DNA of 64,000 nt, taken from Ww85 sp963745765 (lineage in GTDB: Bacteria; Desulfobacterota; Desulfobulbia; Desulfobulbales; Desulfocapsaceae). Made by a program: the position numbers and the translations under genes. Each line of letters starts with the position of its first letter. Position 1 is the first letter of the stretch. Below, in pieces: positions 37,609 through 46,787 of the stretch. The stretch is taken from assembly GCA_963745765.1 (NCBI GenBank), contig CAVUYQ010000003.1, forward strand, positions 1 through 64,000. The letters run 5' to 3'. A model generated the notes under the pieces. It did no database searches, was not told the origin of the DNA, and worked only from the letters and a program-made list of their open reading frames with translations.

Positions 37609-37660
37609 AATTTCTCGTATGCCTTGATCTCGAACGAAAAACCTGATTATTCAAGGTACC
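37525..37660. repeat. Palindromic repeat, family D, copy D2 (overlaps gene end)
   Basis: Ends GGCCACCTTGCAAAAT and ATTATTCAAGGTACC are inverted repeats. The interior, with CTCGGAATAGTAACCATATT, CCTGCGGTAAAATTTCTCG and GCCTTGATCTCGA, aligns with D1 and with the centre of elements C1 and C2. Bases 37525-37608 are also coding sequence of the upstream glycosyltransferase, including its TAA. Confidence 0.6.
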
Positions 37661-37729
37661 TAACAGGCTGAACGTTGTTCGTCCCTTACCAGTTTATCTC
37701 CGCGGAGGCAGGTGAACCCAAACCAATTT

Positions 37730-38671
37730 TCAGGATGGATTTGCACCATATAACTGAACCATCAGGGAGAGTTTCTTTCTGATCTCCTCATGCAGATGCC
37801 CGGGGCTTAAAACCTTCGCCTCGGGACCGTACTGCAATATTTTCATCATGATTTCCCGGTCGTCGCTGACCGGCAGCAGCAGGATAATCCCCTCCGCTGT
37901 TTTCCTGATGATCTGATCTTTATGCCAGAGCTGATGTTTCACCAGTTCCGCTGCCGTACCGGTGAAAAGGATTTCAGCCTGGTAGCGGGGTTCTCCCTTG
38001 AAAATGCCGAATGAGCGCTGCAGATCTTCCGGATCGGGCCGTGCGATGGCCCGGGGTTTCCCGCCTCGTTGAGCCTCCCTGATGCGGGCGAGATGAAAGA
38101 TGCGATAATCATCCCGCAGGGTGCACCAGGCCAGGAGGTACCAGCGTCCCTGGTAACTGATCAGTTTCAGCGGTTCAATCGTCCTTGAGGTTTCCTTCTT
38201 TTGCGGGGTGCGGTAGCTGATGTCCAGCTGCCGTTTCTTGATGATTGCCTCGATAATGGTATCGAAAATGACCGGGTCCGGATGCTCGACTTCGACCCAT
38301 TCGCAGTGAATCGAAGAAAGAATATGGCGGTAGTCCTGGTCGAGGATAGCGGATATCCTTTTTTCCAGCTGACGGATTTCCGGCAGGTCACTGAGCCCGG
38401 TTTCCTCGGCGAGGCGATTAAGCATGCCGAGCAGGAAAATAATGCGGGGACTGTTTTCAAAGGGCAGGCTGAAATCGCTTTCAGTGTAGAAAAATCCGTT
38501 TTTTTTCGCATCGTAGGAAAGCGGTGCAAGAAGGCGGTCGCGCAGATAGGCGATATCCCGCCTGGCGGTCGGAAGGGAAATTTCAAACTCGCTCATCAGG
38601 GAACGGGCATTCGGGAAGCGGCTGCGGGTCAATTCACCGTGGAAATAATAAACCCGCTCAAGAAGGCTCAT
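37730..38671 (-). CDS. WYL-domain transcriptional regulator
   Basis: 313 residues. N-terminal HTH (ERVYYFHGELTRSRFPNA, EISLPTARRDIAYLRDRL) of the DeoR-like type, then a WYL domain from about residue 140 (ISYRTPQKKETSRTIEPLKL, SYQGRWYLLAWCTLRDDYRI with the WYL motif) and a WCX C-terminal part. WYL proteins sense nucleic-acid or nucleotide ligands and regulate stress or defence genes in several bacteria. It starts 6 bp after the rpoN stop, so it is probably co-transcribed with lptA-lptB-rpoN. Its targets are unknown. Confidence 0.85.
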   Translation of the reverse strand: MSLLERVYYFHGELTRSRFPNARSLMSEFEISLPTARRDIAYLRDRLLAPLSYDAKKNGFFYTESDFSLPFENSPRIIFLLGMLNRLAEETGLSDLPEIRQLEKRISAILDQDYRHILSSIHCEWVEVEHPDPVIFDTIIEAIIKKRQLDISYRTPQKKETSRTIEPLKLISYQGRWYLLAWCTLRDDYRIFHLARIREAQRGGKPRAIARPDPEDLQRSFGIFKGEPRYQAEILFTGTAAELVKHQLWHKDQIIRKTAEGIILLLPVSDDREIMMKILQYGPEAKVLSPGHLHEEIRKKLSLMVQLYGANPS

Positions 38672-38677
38672 GGGGAT

Positions 38678-40139
38678 TCAGCGCGACTGTCGCCGATGTT
38701 TGACCGGCGGTATCTGCATCTGTTCACGATATTTTGCCACGGTGCGCCGGGCTATCTGGATATTGTCGTCCGCCAGTTTGCCGGCAATGGCACTATCGCT
38801 CAGCGGCTTGCTCTTGTTTTCTGCCTGCACCATCTGCCTGATTCGCGTCTTGATCGATTCTGAAGCAAGTGATTCCTGGCCGTCACGGGGAATGGCGGTT
38901 GAGAAGAAAAACTTCAGTTCAAAGATGCCTTGCGGGGTATGGGTATATTTGTTTGACGTGACACGGCTGATGGTCGATTCGTGCATGCCTATATCCTCAG
39001 CCACATCCCGGAGAATAAGCGGTTTCAAGTAGGCTGATCCCCGCTCAAAGAAATCACGCTGGAAGTTCAGGATGCTTTCCATTACCCGGTAAATGGTGCG
39101 TTGCCGCTGTTGGATTGACTTGATGAACCATTCGGCACTCTTGACCTTGTCGAGAATATAACTCTTCGATTCTTTCAGTGCAGCATCCGGGCCGGCCTTC
39201 AGCAGGTCCTCGTAGTAGCTTGAAACTTTCAGTTGCGGCAGGTCGTCATCGTTGAGCCTGATGATAAATTCATCGTTGATCTTATGCACGTATACATCCG
39301 GAACGATATAATTTGTCGGTTCCTGGGCATAGGGAAGTCCCGGGATACGGCGTCAGGTTTGTTGTAATAAAATCGATAGCCGCTATGACATCAGCACGTT
39401 TCCGGCCGGTTAACCGGGTGAGCATTTTATAGTTTTTCGTTTCGAGCAGATTAAGATGTTCGCAGACGATAATTTTGGCAAGCGGATCTTTGCAATCAAG
39501 CCTTTCAAGCTGCAGTCTCAGTGATTCACTCACGTTCCGTGCGGCAATACCGGGCGGGTCAAGTTCCTGAACGGTCTCAAGAATGTAGTCGGCGTCATCA
39601 TAGCTGCAGCCGAACTGCTCCATCATTTCTTCTAGAGTGGTTTCAAGGAAGCCGTAGCGGTTGAGGTTGCCGACAATAAAAAGAGCCCGCTCCTTCTCAT
39701 CCTCATCCAGTTCGCAATGTGCCAGCTGCCATTGCAGGTAGGCCGACAGGCCGGGCTTTTCAGAGATGAAATCGAACTGGCTCGGAGCATCTGCCGGCGG
39801 CGTCTCGCGGGAGAAGGAGACGTTGCTGTCAAAATTGTTGGCGTACTCTTCCCAGTTGGTCTCGGGAATGATGTCGGAAGGCGTGATCGACTCGGTAATC
39901 TTTATTTCATCAAAGGAGATTCCCGGTTCAACCGTGGTAGACAGGCCGTAGTCTTTCTCATCCAGGGTACTGTCGTCAGCAGTGTCAATTTCCAGGGCGG
40001 GATTCTGTTCCACCTCCGCCTGCAGGGCCTGGGTCAGGTCGAGACGGTTGAGCTGCAGGAGTTTGATGGCCTGGCGCAACTGGGGCGTCATCACCAGTTT
40101 TTGCGTCAGCTTGAGTTGTTGTCTTAGTTCAAGTGCCAT
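38678..40139 (-). pseudogene. rpoN: RNA polymerase sigma-54 factor, one frameshift
   Basis: The N-terminal region I (MALELRQQLKLTQKLVMTPQ, LRQAIKLLQLNRLDL) and the acidic and core-binding regions are in one frame to about 39,350. One extra base in the CCCGGG run near 39,346 sends the frame to a stop; removing it restores TPYPGLPYAQEPTNYIVPDV and continues to the HTH (VAEDIGMHESTISRVTSNKY) and the RpoN box (ARRTVAKYRE) at the C-terminus. The restored protein is about 487 residues, the normal length. Located between lptB and the WYL gene. Since the rest is perfectly conserved, a sequence error is likely. Confidence 0.85.
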
Positions 40140-40149
40140 ACGTTCCGGA

Positions 40150-40872
40150 TCACATGTGGAAGTTTTCGCCTAAGTACATTTTTCGGGCGACTTCACTCTT
40201 GATGATATCGTTAGCGACGCCGCTGGTTAGTACCGTGCCGTTATTGACGATATAGGCAAAATCACAAACCTGGAGTGTTTCCCTGACGTTATGGTCAGAA
40301 ATGACGATGCCCAAGCCCCTTTCTTTCAGGTTGTATATCGTTTTTTGCAGCTCCCCGACGGCAAGCGGATCGATGCCGGCAAAAGGTTCATCAAGCAGGA
40401 TGAATCGCGGCCGGGTCGACAGAGCCCGCATGATTTCCACCCGGCGTCTCTCGCCACCCGAGAGTGCGTGTCCCTTGTTATTTCTCAGGTGCTCGATATT
40501 CAGATCAGCGAGGAGCTCGTCAATACGGCTGTTTATCTCATTTTTGGTAAGACCGAGCGGTTCGAGGACGATACGGACGTTTTCTTCCACCGTCAGCTTT
40601 TTAAACACCGAAGCTTCCTGGGCCAGGTAGGTGATTCCTTTCAGGGCACGTTTGTGGATCGGCAGGTTGGTGATCACCTGGCCGTCGAGCAGAATATTGC
40701 CGGCGTTAGGTTTGATGAAACCGGCTATTGAATAAAAAGTAGTTGTCTTGCCGGCACCGTTTGGTCCGAGCAGGCCGACAACGGCACCGGTATTGACTTG
40801 CAGGCTGATACCGTCGACAACGGTACGTTTGCCATAGCGTTTGACGATATTTTTTGTTTCAAGTAGTGACAT
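40150..40872 (-). CDS. lptB: LPS export ATPase subunit LptB
   Basis: 240 residues. ATPase of the LptBFGC complex that extracts lipopolysaccharide from the inner membrane. Start ATG 40872 (MSLLETKNIVKRYG); a longer frame reaches into repeat A2 and is an artefact. Walker A GPNGAGKTTTFYSI, Q-loop AQEASVFKKLTV, signature ALSGGERRR, Walker B FILLDEPFAGIDP, H-loop ISDHNVRET. The family-specific DPLAVGELQ and DHNVRETL are present. The next gene, rpoN, starts 10 bp downstream, as in many proteobacteria. Confidence 0.95.
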   Translation of the reverse strand: MSLLETKNIVKRYGKRTVVDGISLQVNTGAVVGLLGPNGAGKTTTFYSIAGFIKPNAGNILLDGQVITNLPIHKRALKGITYLAQEASVFKKLTVEENVRIVLEPLGLTKNEINSRIDELLADLNIEHLRNNKGHALSGGERRRVEIMRALSTRPRFILLDEPFAGIDPLAVGELQKTIYNLKERGLGIVISDHNVRETLQVCDFAYIVNNGTVLTSGVANDIIKSEVARKMYLGENFHM

Positions 40873-40909
40873 GAAAAAATTGCTGAGTCCGTTATCGATT
40901 ACCGGTCTA

Positions 40910-41052
40910 GGAATCTGTCGGATAATGCCCTTTTTCCCCATCTCCGCGTTATTTTCAGAAAATCAATTCTCGCAATATCAACCATATGGCTGCGCTTGAT
41001 TTCCTGAAAATGCCTCGATCTGAGAAAAAATTGCTATAATCCGACAGGCTCC
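40910..41052. repeat. 143-bp palindromic MITE-like element, copy A2
   Basis: Terminal repeats GGAATCTGTCGGATAATG and the matching TCCGACAGGCTCC close an imperfect palindrome of 143 bp, flanked on both sides by TA (40908-40909 and 41053-41054). It lies between lptA and lptB inside an otherwise compact operon, so its hairpin could influence the mRNA of the operon. Confidence 0.85.
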
Positions 41053-41063
41053 TAAGTATGCCG

Positions 41064-41609
41064 TTATTTCTGCATGATGGTCATTTTGACGCGTTTTTTC
41101 TTTTCGGTCTTCTGTTCTCCACCAACAGTGACACTGGTACCGCCAATTACTTCCGAACGGCCTTCGTCCATATAATAGATGATCTTCTCTCCGGCAACCT
41201 TATTCTGATCCTGCCATGCCTGGGCATTGCCGGACAGCACAAGCTGCCGCTTGTCGGCAAATAGACCATTTTATCAGAGGTTCCGAGCCAGTCCGGTCCG
41301 GGTAAGCTTGACGTTTCCGGTACAGATTAATTTCTCTATCTGCTGGGTGGCCTTTACCGGCTTTTTCGCGGCTGTCTTATTCTGGTCGCCATAGTAGACA
41401 ACCATCTTGTCCGACTTTATTTCAAGATCCCCCTGCTCCACATAGACGTCCCCGGTAAAAAGAACCGTGTTCGTCTCTTCTGTCGAGGTCATATGGTCCG
41501 CCTCGATATTGATCGGCGGCTCTTCTGCAGAAGAGCAGGGCGGCTGCAAAATGACACAAGATAATATTGTTAATATACTGAATATATAAAAAAAACTGGC
41601 ATTTTTCAT
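41064..41609 (-). pseudogene. lptA: LPS transport periplasmic protein LptA, two compensating frameshifts
   Basis: Start ATG 41609 (MKNASFFYIFSILTILSCVI, a signal peptide) follows GGAGCAAGAT. The OstA/LptA domain is seen in PPINIEADHMTSTEETNTVL, FTGDVYVEQGDLEIKSDKM and IEKLICTGNVKL. One extra base near 41,294 ends the frame at 41,274; one missing base near 41,259 restores it as ADKRQLVLSGNAQAWQDQN and GEKIIYYMDEGRSEVIGG to the TAA at 41,064. The pair of opposite indels in an essential bridge component suggests sequence error. LptA carries lipopolysaccharide across the periplasm. Confidence 0.8.
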
Positions 41610-41817
41610 ATCTTGCTCCACAGGTAAATATTTCAGACAATGCAAATAACGAGCCTGTTATACACTACCACGCGCAGAATGGAAAGCAAAGCGGTAAAAG
41701 AGGAATGAAAGAGTCCTTTACTAACGGTTACCGAGTCATTAGAATAACCGCGATAATACAGGTATTGTGCGATTTATCAGATGGTTTCGATCCATTACAA
41801 ATTTATAATCTATAATC

Positions 41818-41840
41818 TACGTAGGCCAATGGCTACGTAT
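41818..41840. promoter_or_regulatory. Inverted repeat in lptA-argB divergent intergenic region
   Basis: CTACGTAGGCC and GGCTACGTA surround a short AAT loop in the 275-bp space between lptA (minus) and argB (plus). It lies just downstream of two TATAAT-like hexamers (41804-41809 and 41811-41816). It may be an operator for argB (ArgR-like boxes are not obvious) or a weak hairpin in the leader. Confidence 0.3.
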
Positions 41841-41884
41841 CAGTGTATTCATCTCATATCGGTCGGTCCATGAAAGGAGCGATC

Positions 41885-42788
41885 ATGAAAGCAGATGAAA
41901 TAAGAAAGCATTGAACGGGCCAAGATTCTTATTGAATCACTGCCCTATTTCCAGGCGTTTCGTCACAAGACGGTGGTAATCAAGTACGGCGGACATGCCA
42001 TGGTCGATGAGGCACTCAAGTTACAGTTCGCCCTTGATGTCATTCTGCTCAACCAGGTTGGCGTCAATGTCGTTATTGTCCATGGCGGCGGTCCGCAGAT
42101 CAACCGGCTGCTTGACCGCCTGGAGATTAAACCGAGCTATGTCCATGGGATGCGCGTCACAGACGGCGAAACCATGGATGTCGTTGAGATGGTCCTGGTC
42201 GGCAAGGTGAACAAGGAGATTGTCGGCCTGATCAACCATAGCGGTGGACGGGCTGTCGGTTTATCCGGGCGGGATGGTGATCTCGTCTGCGCAAAAAAAA
42301 TGCAGGTCAGTGTACAGGCGGACGAGCAAGCACTGGAAAATGCCCCGCCCGAACTCATCGATCTTGGCAAGGTCGGTGAGGTCACCAGGATCAATACTGC
42401 GATCCTGACCGCGCTTGAGAGGGAGGACTTTATTCCGGTTATCGCCCCGGTGGGGGTAGGTGATGACGGCCAGGCCCTTAATATCAACGCGGATCTTGTT
42501 GCCGGCGCCATCGCCGGCGCCCTGAAGGCAGAAAAGCTGATTTTGCTTACCGATGTCGAGGGGGTGAAGGATAAGCAGGGGAACCTGTTGCGCTCCCTGG
42601 GCCAGGCGGAACTTGATGGGCTCATTTCCGATGGGACCATCGCCGGCGGTATGATCCCGAAGGTGAACTGCTGCCGTGATGCGCTGAAACAGGGGGTCCA
42701 CAAAACCTATATCATTGACGGCCGCCTGGAACATGCCATTTTACTTGAAATGTTCACCCACGAAGGCGTCGGCACGGAGATTGTCTGA
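41885..42788 (+). pseudogene. argB: Acetylglutamate kinase, N-terminal frameshift
   Basis: Second step of arginine synthesis. ATG 41885 with GAAAGGAGC upstream is the natural start; its frame stops after MKADEIRKH because of one extra base near 41,909. From there the conserved sequence continues in frame as IERAKILIESLPYFQAFRHK, VVIKYGGHAM, VVIVHGGGPQINRLL, GLSGRDGDL and NCCRDALKQGVHKTYIIDGR to 42,788. If the indel is real the cell lacks the normal N-terminus; an internal ATG at 42,000 would remove the phosphate-binding Lys. Restored length about 301 residues, normal. Probably error. Confidence 0.85.
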
Positions 42789-43059
42789 CAGGAGATGCCG
42801 GCCTGCCGGAACTGTTGCGCACATGAACACGCACACGGCCCTGAGAGCAATGAATCGTCAGCCTGGCCGAGCGAATTTCTTTGCAAATCACCTGCTTTTT
42901 AGGTAGTTATTCATATTTTCTCCGAAATAAACTGCGAGCCCTTTTTGCAGTAAGGAAAGCGGAGGCTTTTTATCCGCACCGGTAACAGGTGATTTCACGA
43001 AATACTTTGCAAAAATCCAGGAAAGAATTCCTGAGATATTGGAAACATAGAGGAAGAAG

Positions 43060-44253
43060 ATGAATGTGAATAAAATTGTCCTGGCCTATTCAGGCGGGCT
43101 TGATACATCGGTCATACTTAAATGGCTGGAAGAAGAATATAATTGTCCCATCGTTGCCTACTCCGCCGATATCGGGCAGGAGGAAGACTGGCAGGCGGTG
43201 GTGGCAAAGGGCATGGCAACCGGCGCTGAAAAGGTGATAGTCTCGGATCTGAAAAAAGAGTTTGTCGAAGAATATATTTTCCCGGCATTTCGGGCCAACG
43301 CTATCTATGAAGGCTCGTACCTGCTCGGTACCTCCCTGGCGCGGCCGATCATAGCCAAAGAACAGGTCCGCATCGCCGCACAAGAAGGAGCCGATGCCGT
43401 CAGCCATGGCGCAACCGGCAAGGGTAACGACCAGGTGCGCTTTGAACTGGCCTATATCGGCCTCAATCCAAAACTGAAGATCATTGCTCCGTGGCGGATC
43501 TGGAACCTTAATTCCAGGAAAAAGCTGGTTGAATTTGCGGAAAAGCATCAAATTCCGGTCCCGGTGACCAAGGAGAAACCGTACAGTTCGGACGAGAATC
43601 TGCTGCATATCAGCTTTGAGGGCGGGATTCTTGAGAATCCCTGGAACGAGCCGGACCAGGCCATGTTCAAGCTCAGCGTTTCACCCGAGATGGCGCCCGA
43701 TAAAGCAACGTACGTCGAGCTTACTTTTGCCGGCGGCAACCCGGTGGCGATAGACGGTGAAGCCCTTGCGCCGTACGAGTTGTTTGCCCGGTTGAACAAG
43801 CTGGGCGGGGCAAATGGCATCGGCCGCCTTGATATGGTTGAAAACCGCTATGTCGGCATGAAATCCCGCGGTGTCTACGAGACACCCGGCGGCACCATCC
43901 TGCGCATTGCCCATCGGGACCTGGAGACCATAACCCTGGACAGGGAAGTCATGAAGATCCGCGACTCACTCATTCCCCGTTATTCCGATCTGATATACAA
44001 TGGTTTCTGGTTTTCCCCTGAGCGTGAACTGCTGCAGATGACCATGGACGAGACCCAGAAGACGGTGAACGGGACCGTGCGTCTCAAGCTCTACAAGGGC
44101 AACTGTATCCCGGTTGGAAGAAAATCGGATAATTCACTCTACCAGGAGAGTTTTGCAACCTTTGAGGAAGATAATGTCTATGACCAGGCGGATGCAACCG
44201 GATTTATTCGTCTGAACGGACTGCGTCTGAGAATTCAGGCACTGCAGAAATAG
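43060..44253 (+). CDS. argG: Argininosuccinate synthase
   Basis: 397 residues. Joins citrulline and aspartate with ATP to argininosuccinate. The N-terminal pyrophosphatase-type motif is KIVLAYSGGLDTSVILKWL; further signatures are SHGATGKGNDQVRFELAY, PWRIWNLNSRKKL, YSSDENLLHISFEGGILENP and KSRGVYETPGGTIL. Start ATG 43060 has GAGGAAG upstream. The 271-bp space after argB contains no gene that I can support. argH follows 21 bp downstream. Confidence 0.96.
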   Translation: MNVNKIVLAYSGGLDTSVILKWLEEEYNCPIVAYSADIGQEEDWQAVVAKGMATGAEKVIVSDLKKEFVEEYIFPAFRANAIYEGSYLLGTSLARPIIAKEQVRIAAQEGADAVSHGATGKGNDQVRFELAYIGLNPKLKIIAPWRIWNLNSRKKLVEFAEKHQIPVPVTKEKPYSSDENLLHISFEGGILENPWNEPDQAMFKLSVSPEMAPDKATYVELTFAGGNPVAIDGEALAPYELFARLNKLGGANGIGRLDMVENRYVGMKSRGVYETPGGTILRIAHRDLETITLDREVMKIRDSLIPRYSDLIYNGFWFSPERELLQMTMDETQKTVNGTVRLKLYKGNCIPVGRKSDNSLYQESFATFEEDNVYDQADATGFIRLNGLRLRIQALQK

Positions 44254-44274
44254 CGAGCGCTAAGTTTACTGATC

Positions 44275-45678
44275 ATGGCAGATCGAAAAAAAAGCGGTTC
44301 CGGAAAAATGTGGGGCGGTCGCTTCGCCGAGGCTACCGCGGCATCGGTGGAGGCTTTTACCGCATCCATTCATTACGACTCCCGCCTCTATCGCTATGAT
44401 ATTGCCGGCAGCAAGGCACATGCCCGGATGCTTGCCGATAACGGCATCCTCTCCCGCGAGGAGCTGCAGAGGATAAACGACGGGCTGACTGCTATCGAGT
44501 CGGAAATCGGGGCCGGAACCTTCACGTTTCGCCGGGACCTTGAGGATATTCACATGAATATCGAAAAGGCGCTTGTCGACCGTATTGGTCCGGCGGGGGC
44601 CAAACTGCATTCAGCCAGGAGCAGGAATGACCAGATTGCTCTTGACCTGAAGCTTTACCTGCGCGACGAATGTGATCGTCTTGACGAGCTGCTGGGCGGT
44701 GTTCGCCGGGCCTTTGTCGTGCTGGCCCGGTTTTATCTTGGCGAGGTGATGCCCGGTTATACGCATATGCAGCGGGCGCAGCCGGTACTGGTATCGCACC
44801 ATCTGCTGGCCTATTACGAAATGTTTGGCCGGGATGCCGATCGGCTGCGGGATTGCCGCAAGCGTATAAACAGCAGTCCGCTGGGCTCGGCGGCGCTGGC
44901 CGGTACCGGCTTGCCGATTGATCGGGAACAGGTTGCGGCGTTGCTTGGCTTTGATTCTGTTACGGCCAATTCCATGGACAGTGCCGGTGATCGTGATTTT
45001 GCCATCGAGTTTGTCAGCTGCTGCGCACTGACCCAACTGCATCTGTCGCGACTCTGTGAAGAGTTAGTGTTGTGGTCCGGTTCTGAATTTGATTTTGTCG
45101 AAATTTCCGATACCTTCTGTACCGGATCTTCTATTATGCCGCAGAAAAAAAACCCGGATATCCCGGAGCTTATCCGGGGCAAGAGCGGCCGGGTCGTGGG
45201 CAGCCTGATGGCTCTTCTGACGCTTGTCAAGGGACTGCCGCTCACCTATAACCGCGATTTACAGGAAGACAAGGAGCAGGTCTTCGATGCCGTGGACACG
45301 GTCTCGGCCTGCCTTGCGATCATGGCGGAACTTCTGGAAAATCTTCGCTTCAAGACGGCGAGGATGCGGGAGGCAACCGCTTCCGGGTTTATAACCGCCA
45401 CTGATCTGGCAGATTATCTGGTATTGAAAGATGTACCATTCCGGGAGGCACATGGTATAGTTGGCAACATTGTCGGCCTGTGTCTGGAAAGAGGATGCGA
45501 GCTAATGGAGCTCGGTCTTGCTGATATGCAGCGTTTCTCCGGGGTCATTGGAAAAGATGTATTCGAGGTGTTAAGTGTAGATGGGTCGGTTGACAGCCGG
45601 ATTTCAACAGGAGGCACCAGTTTGCTGCGGGTAGAGGAAGCACTTGGTGCCGCAGAAAAATTAATGGGGATAGCATAA
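44275..45678 (+). CDS. argH: Argininosuccinate lyase
   Basis: 467 residues. Cleaves argininosuccinate to arginine and fumarate; the last step of arginine synthesis. Family signatures: KMWGGRFAEATAASVEAFTA at the N-terminus, LHSARSRNDQIALDLKLYLR, PGYTHMQRAQPVLVSHHLLA (catalytic His), and GSSIMPQKKNPDIPELIRGK (catalytic Ser loop). The stop codon overlaps the start of the next gene as TAATG, a sign of translational coupling. Confidence 0.97.
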   Translation: MADRKKSGSGKMWGGRFAEATAASVEAFTASIHYDSRLYRYDIAGSKAHARMLADNGILSREELQRINDGLTAIESEIGAGTFTFRRDLEDIHMNIEKALVDRIGPAGAKLHSARSRNDQIALDLKLYLRDECDRLDELLGGVRRAFVVLARFYLGEVMPGYTHMQRAQPVLVSHHLLAYYEMFGRDADRLRDCRKRINSSPLGSAALAGTGLPIDREQVAALLGFDSVTANSMDSAGDRDFAIEFVSCCALTQLHLSRLCEELVLWSGSEFDFVEISDTFCTGSSIMPQKKNPDIPELIRGKSGRVVGSLMALLTLVKGLPLTYNRDLQEDKEQVFDAVDTVSACLAIMAELLENLRFKTARMREATASGFITATDLADYLVLKDVPFREAHGIVGNIVGLCLERGCELMELGLADMQRFSGVIGKDVFEVLSVDGSVDSRISTGGTSLLRVEEALGAAEKLMGIA

Positions 45679-46736
45679 TGAAAATCGGAAATGGCGCGCG
45701 GGTTGCAGGATCGGTTTTTCTTTTGGCCCTGCTCTTGACCTCAGGTGGTTGTGGATACAAGACTGACCCCGTTCCACCGGCGAGTGTGGTTCCAAAAGCA
45801 ATCGATGATCTACGTTATACCATTGACGAAACAGGGGTGAGACTGACCTGGACCTATCCTGTTGAAACCGTCAAGGGAACCGATTTGATGGAAATATCCG
45901 CCTTTGACCTGTACCGCGCCGTTATCCCGCTTTCCGATCTTTGCGAGACCTGCCCGATTCCATTCGGCGACCCGCTGGAGATTCCCGGGGGCGTGACTAC
46001 CGATGCGAATAAAAAGCGGGTGGCTGAGTATCGCACGTCACTGCTGCGTTCCGGCCATAAGTATTACTTCAAGGTTCGCTCACGAACCAGCTGGTGGGCT
46101 GACAGTCCTGACTCAAATATTGTTTCATTTGTCTGGCATGTCCCGACAAGTGCCCCGTCCGGTGTTACCGTCAAACCGGCAGATTCCCGTATAAGCCTTA
46201 GCTGGCAGCCGGTTACCTCGCTTATTGACGGAAGGGCTGCCGATGGAGCTGTCTCGTACCAGGTATTCCGCAGTGAAGGCGGCAAGGATTTCATATCGAT
46301 AGACGATCCCAGTACCAAGGTAAGCTTTACCGATAACCAGGTAGTAAATGGACAAAAATATTTTTACAAAGTCCAGAGTCTGCTGAGTTATCAAGGTAAT
46401 CTTGTGAATGGCGGCGTCAGTGACGTGGTGAGCGCAGTCGCCGTGGACAAGACACCGCCGGCCAGGGTTACCGGGGTTACGGCTCTGGAGACGAAATCGG
46501 GCGTCAAAATATTCTGGAATCCTGTCAAGGATTCACAGGTGACAGCCTACCGCGTCTATCGCCGGGCTGAAGGGCAAAAGACAGGTAAGCTCCTGGGTGA
46601 AGTGTCGTCGTCTTATACGCTTTTTGTCGATAACAATGCTCCGGCAGGGGTACGGGTCTATTACTCGGTTACGGCACTTGATCAGGCCACACCGGCCAAC
46701 GAATCGGCCCTTTCTGTTGAGGTGGCACCGAAGTAG
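45678..46736 (+). CDS. Fibronectin type III repeat lipoprotein
   Basis: 352 residues. The signal peptide ends in a lipobox LLLTSGGC (Cys about 27), so the protein is anchored in the outer or inner membrane. Two or three FN3-like domains follow (VRLTWTYPVETVKGT, SRISLSWQPVT, GVKIFWNPVKDSQVTAYRVY). Such lipoproteins follow argH in several deltaproteobacteria as I recall; their role is unknown. The stop TAG at 46734-46736 coincides with the flanking TA and first G of a repeat end (next entry). Confidence 0.75.
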   Translation: MKIGNGARVAGSVFLLALLLTSGGCGYKTDPVPPASVVPKAIDDLRYTIDETGVRLTWTYPVETVKGTDLMEISAFDLYRAVIPLSDLCETCPIPFGDPLEIPGGVTTDANKKRVAEYRTSLLRSGHKYYFKVRSRTSWWADSPDSNIVSFVWHVPTSAPSGVTVKPADSRISLSWQPVTSLIDGRAADGAVSYQVFRSEGGKDFISIDDPSTKVSFTDNQVVNGQKYFYKVQSLLSYQGNLVNGGVSDVVSAVAVDKTPPARVTGVTALETKSGVKIFWNPVKDSQVTAYRVYRRAEGQKTGKLLGEVSSSYTLFVDNNAPAGVRVYYSVTALDQATPANESALSVEVAPK

Positions 46737-46758
46737 TTTCCATCCTGAAACAGCGCTT
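46736..46758. repeat. Orphan end of a C-type MITE-like element
   Basis: GTTTCCATCCTGAAACAGCG followed by CTT is identical over 23 bp to the left end of element C1 (59022-59044), and, like it, is preceded by TA. No second end is present, so this is a remnant. It supplies the last base of the upstream stop codon. Confidence 0.7.
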
Positions 46759-46787
46759 GCAGTAAAGTAACAGCTGGCGGGTATGTG

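Noticed and set aside
40873..40941. N-terminal extension of lptB starting with MGKKGIIRQ
   Set aside because: These codons come from repeat A2 (the same peptide can be read from A1 near 7157); the correct lptB start is ATG 40872.
42137..42703. 188-codon open frame antisense to argB
   Set aside because: Shadow of a GC-rich conserved gene; no family signature and no ribosome-binding site.
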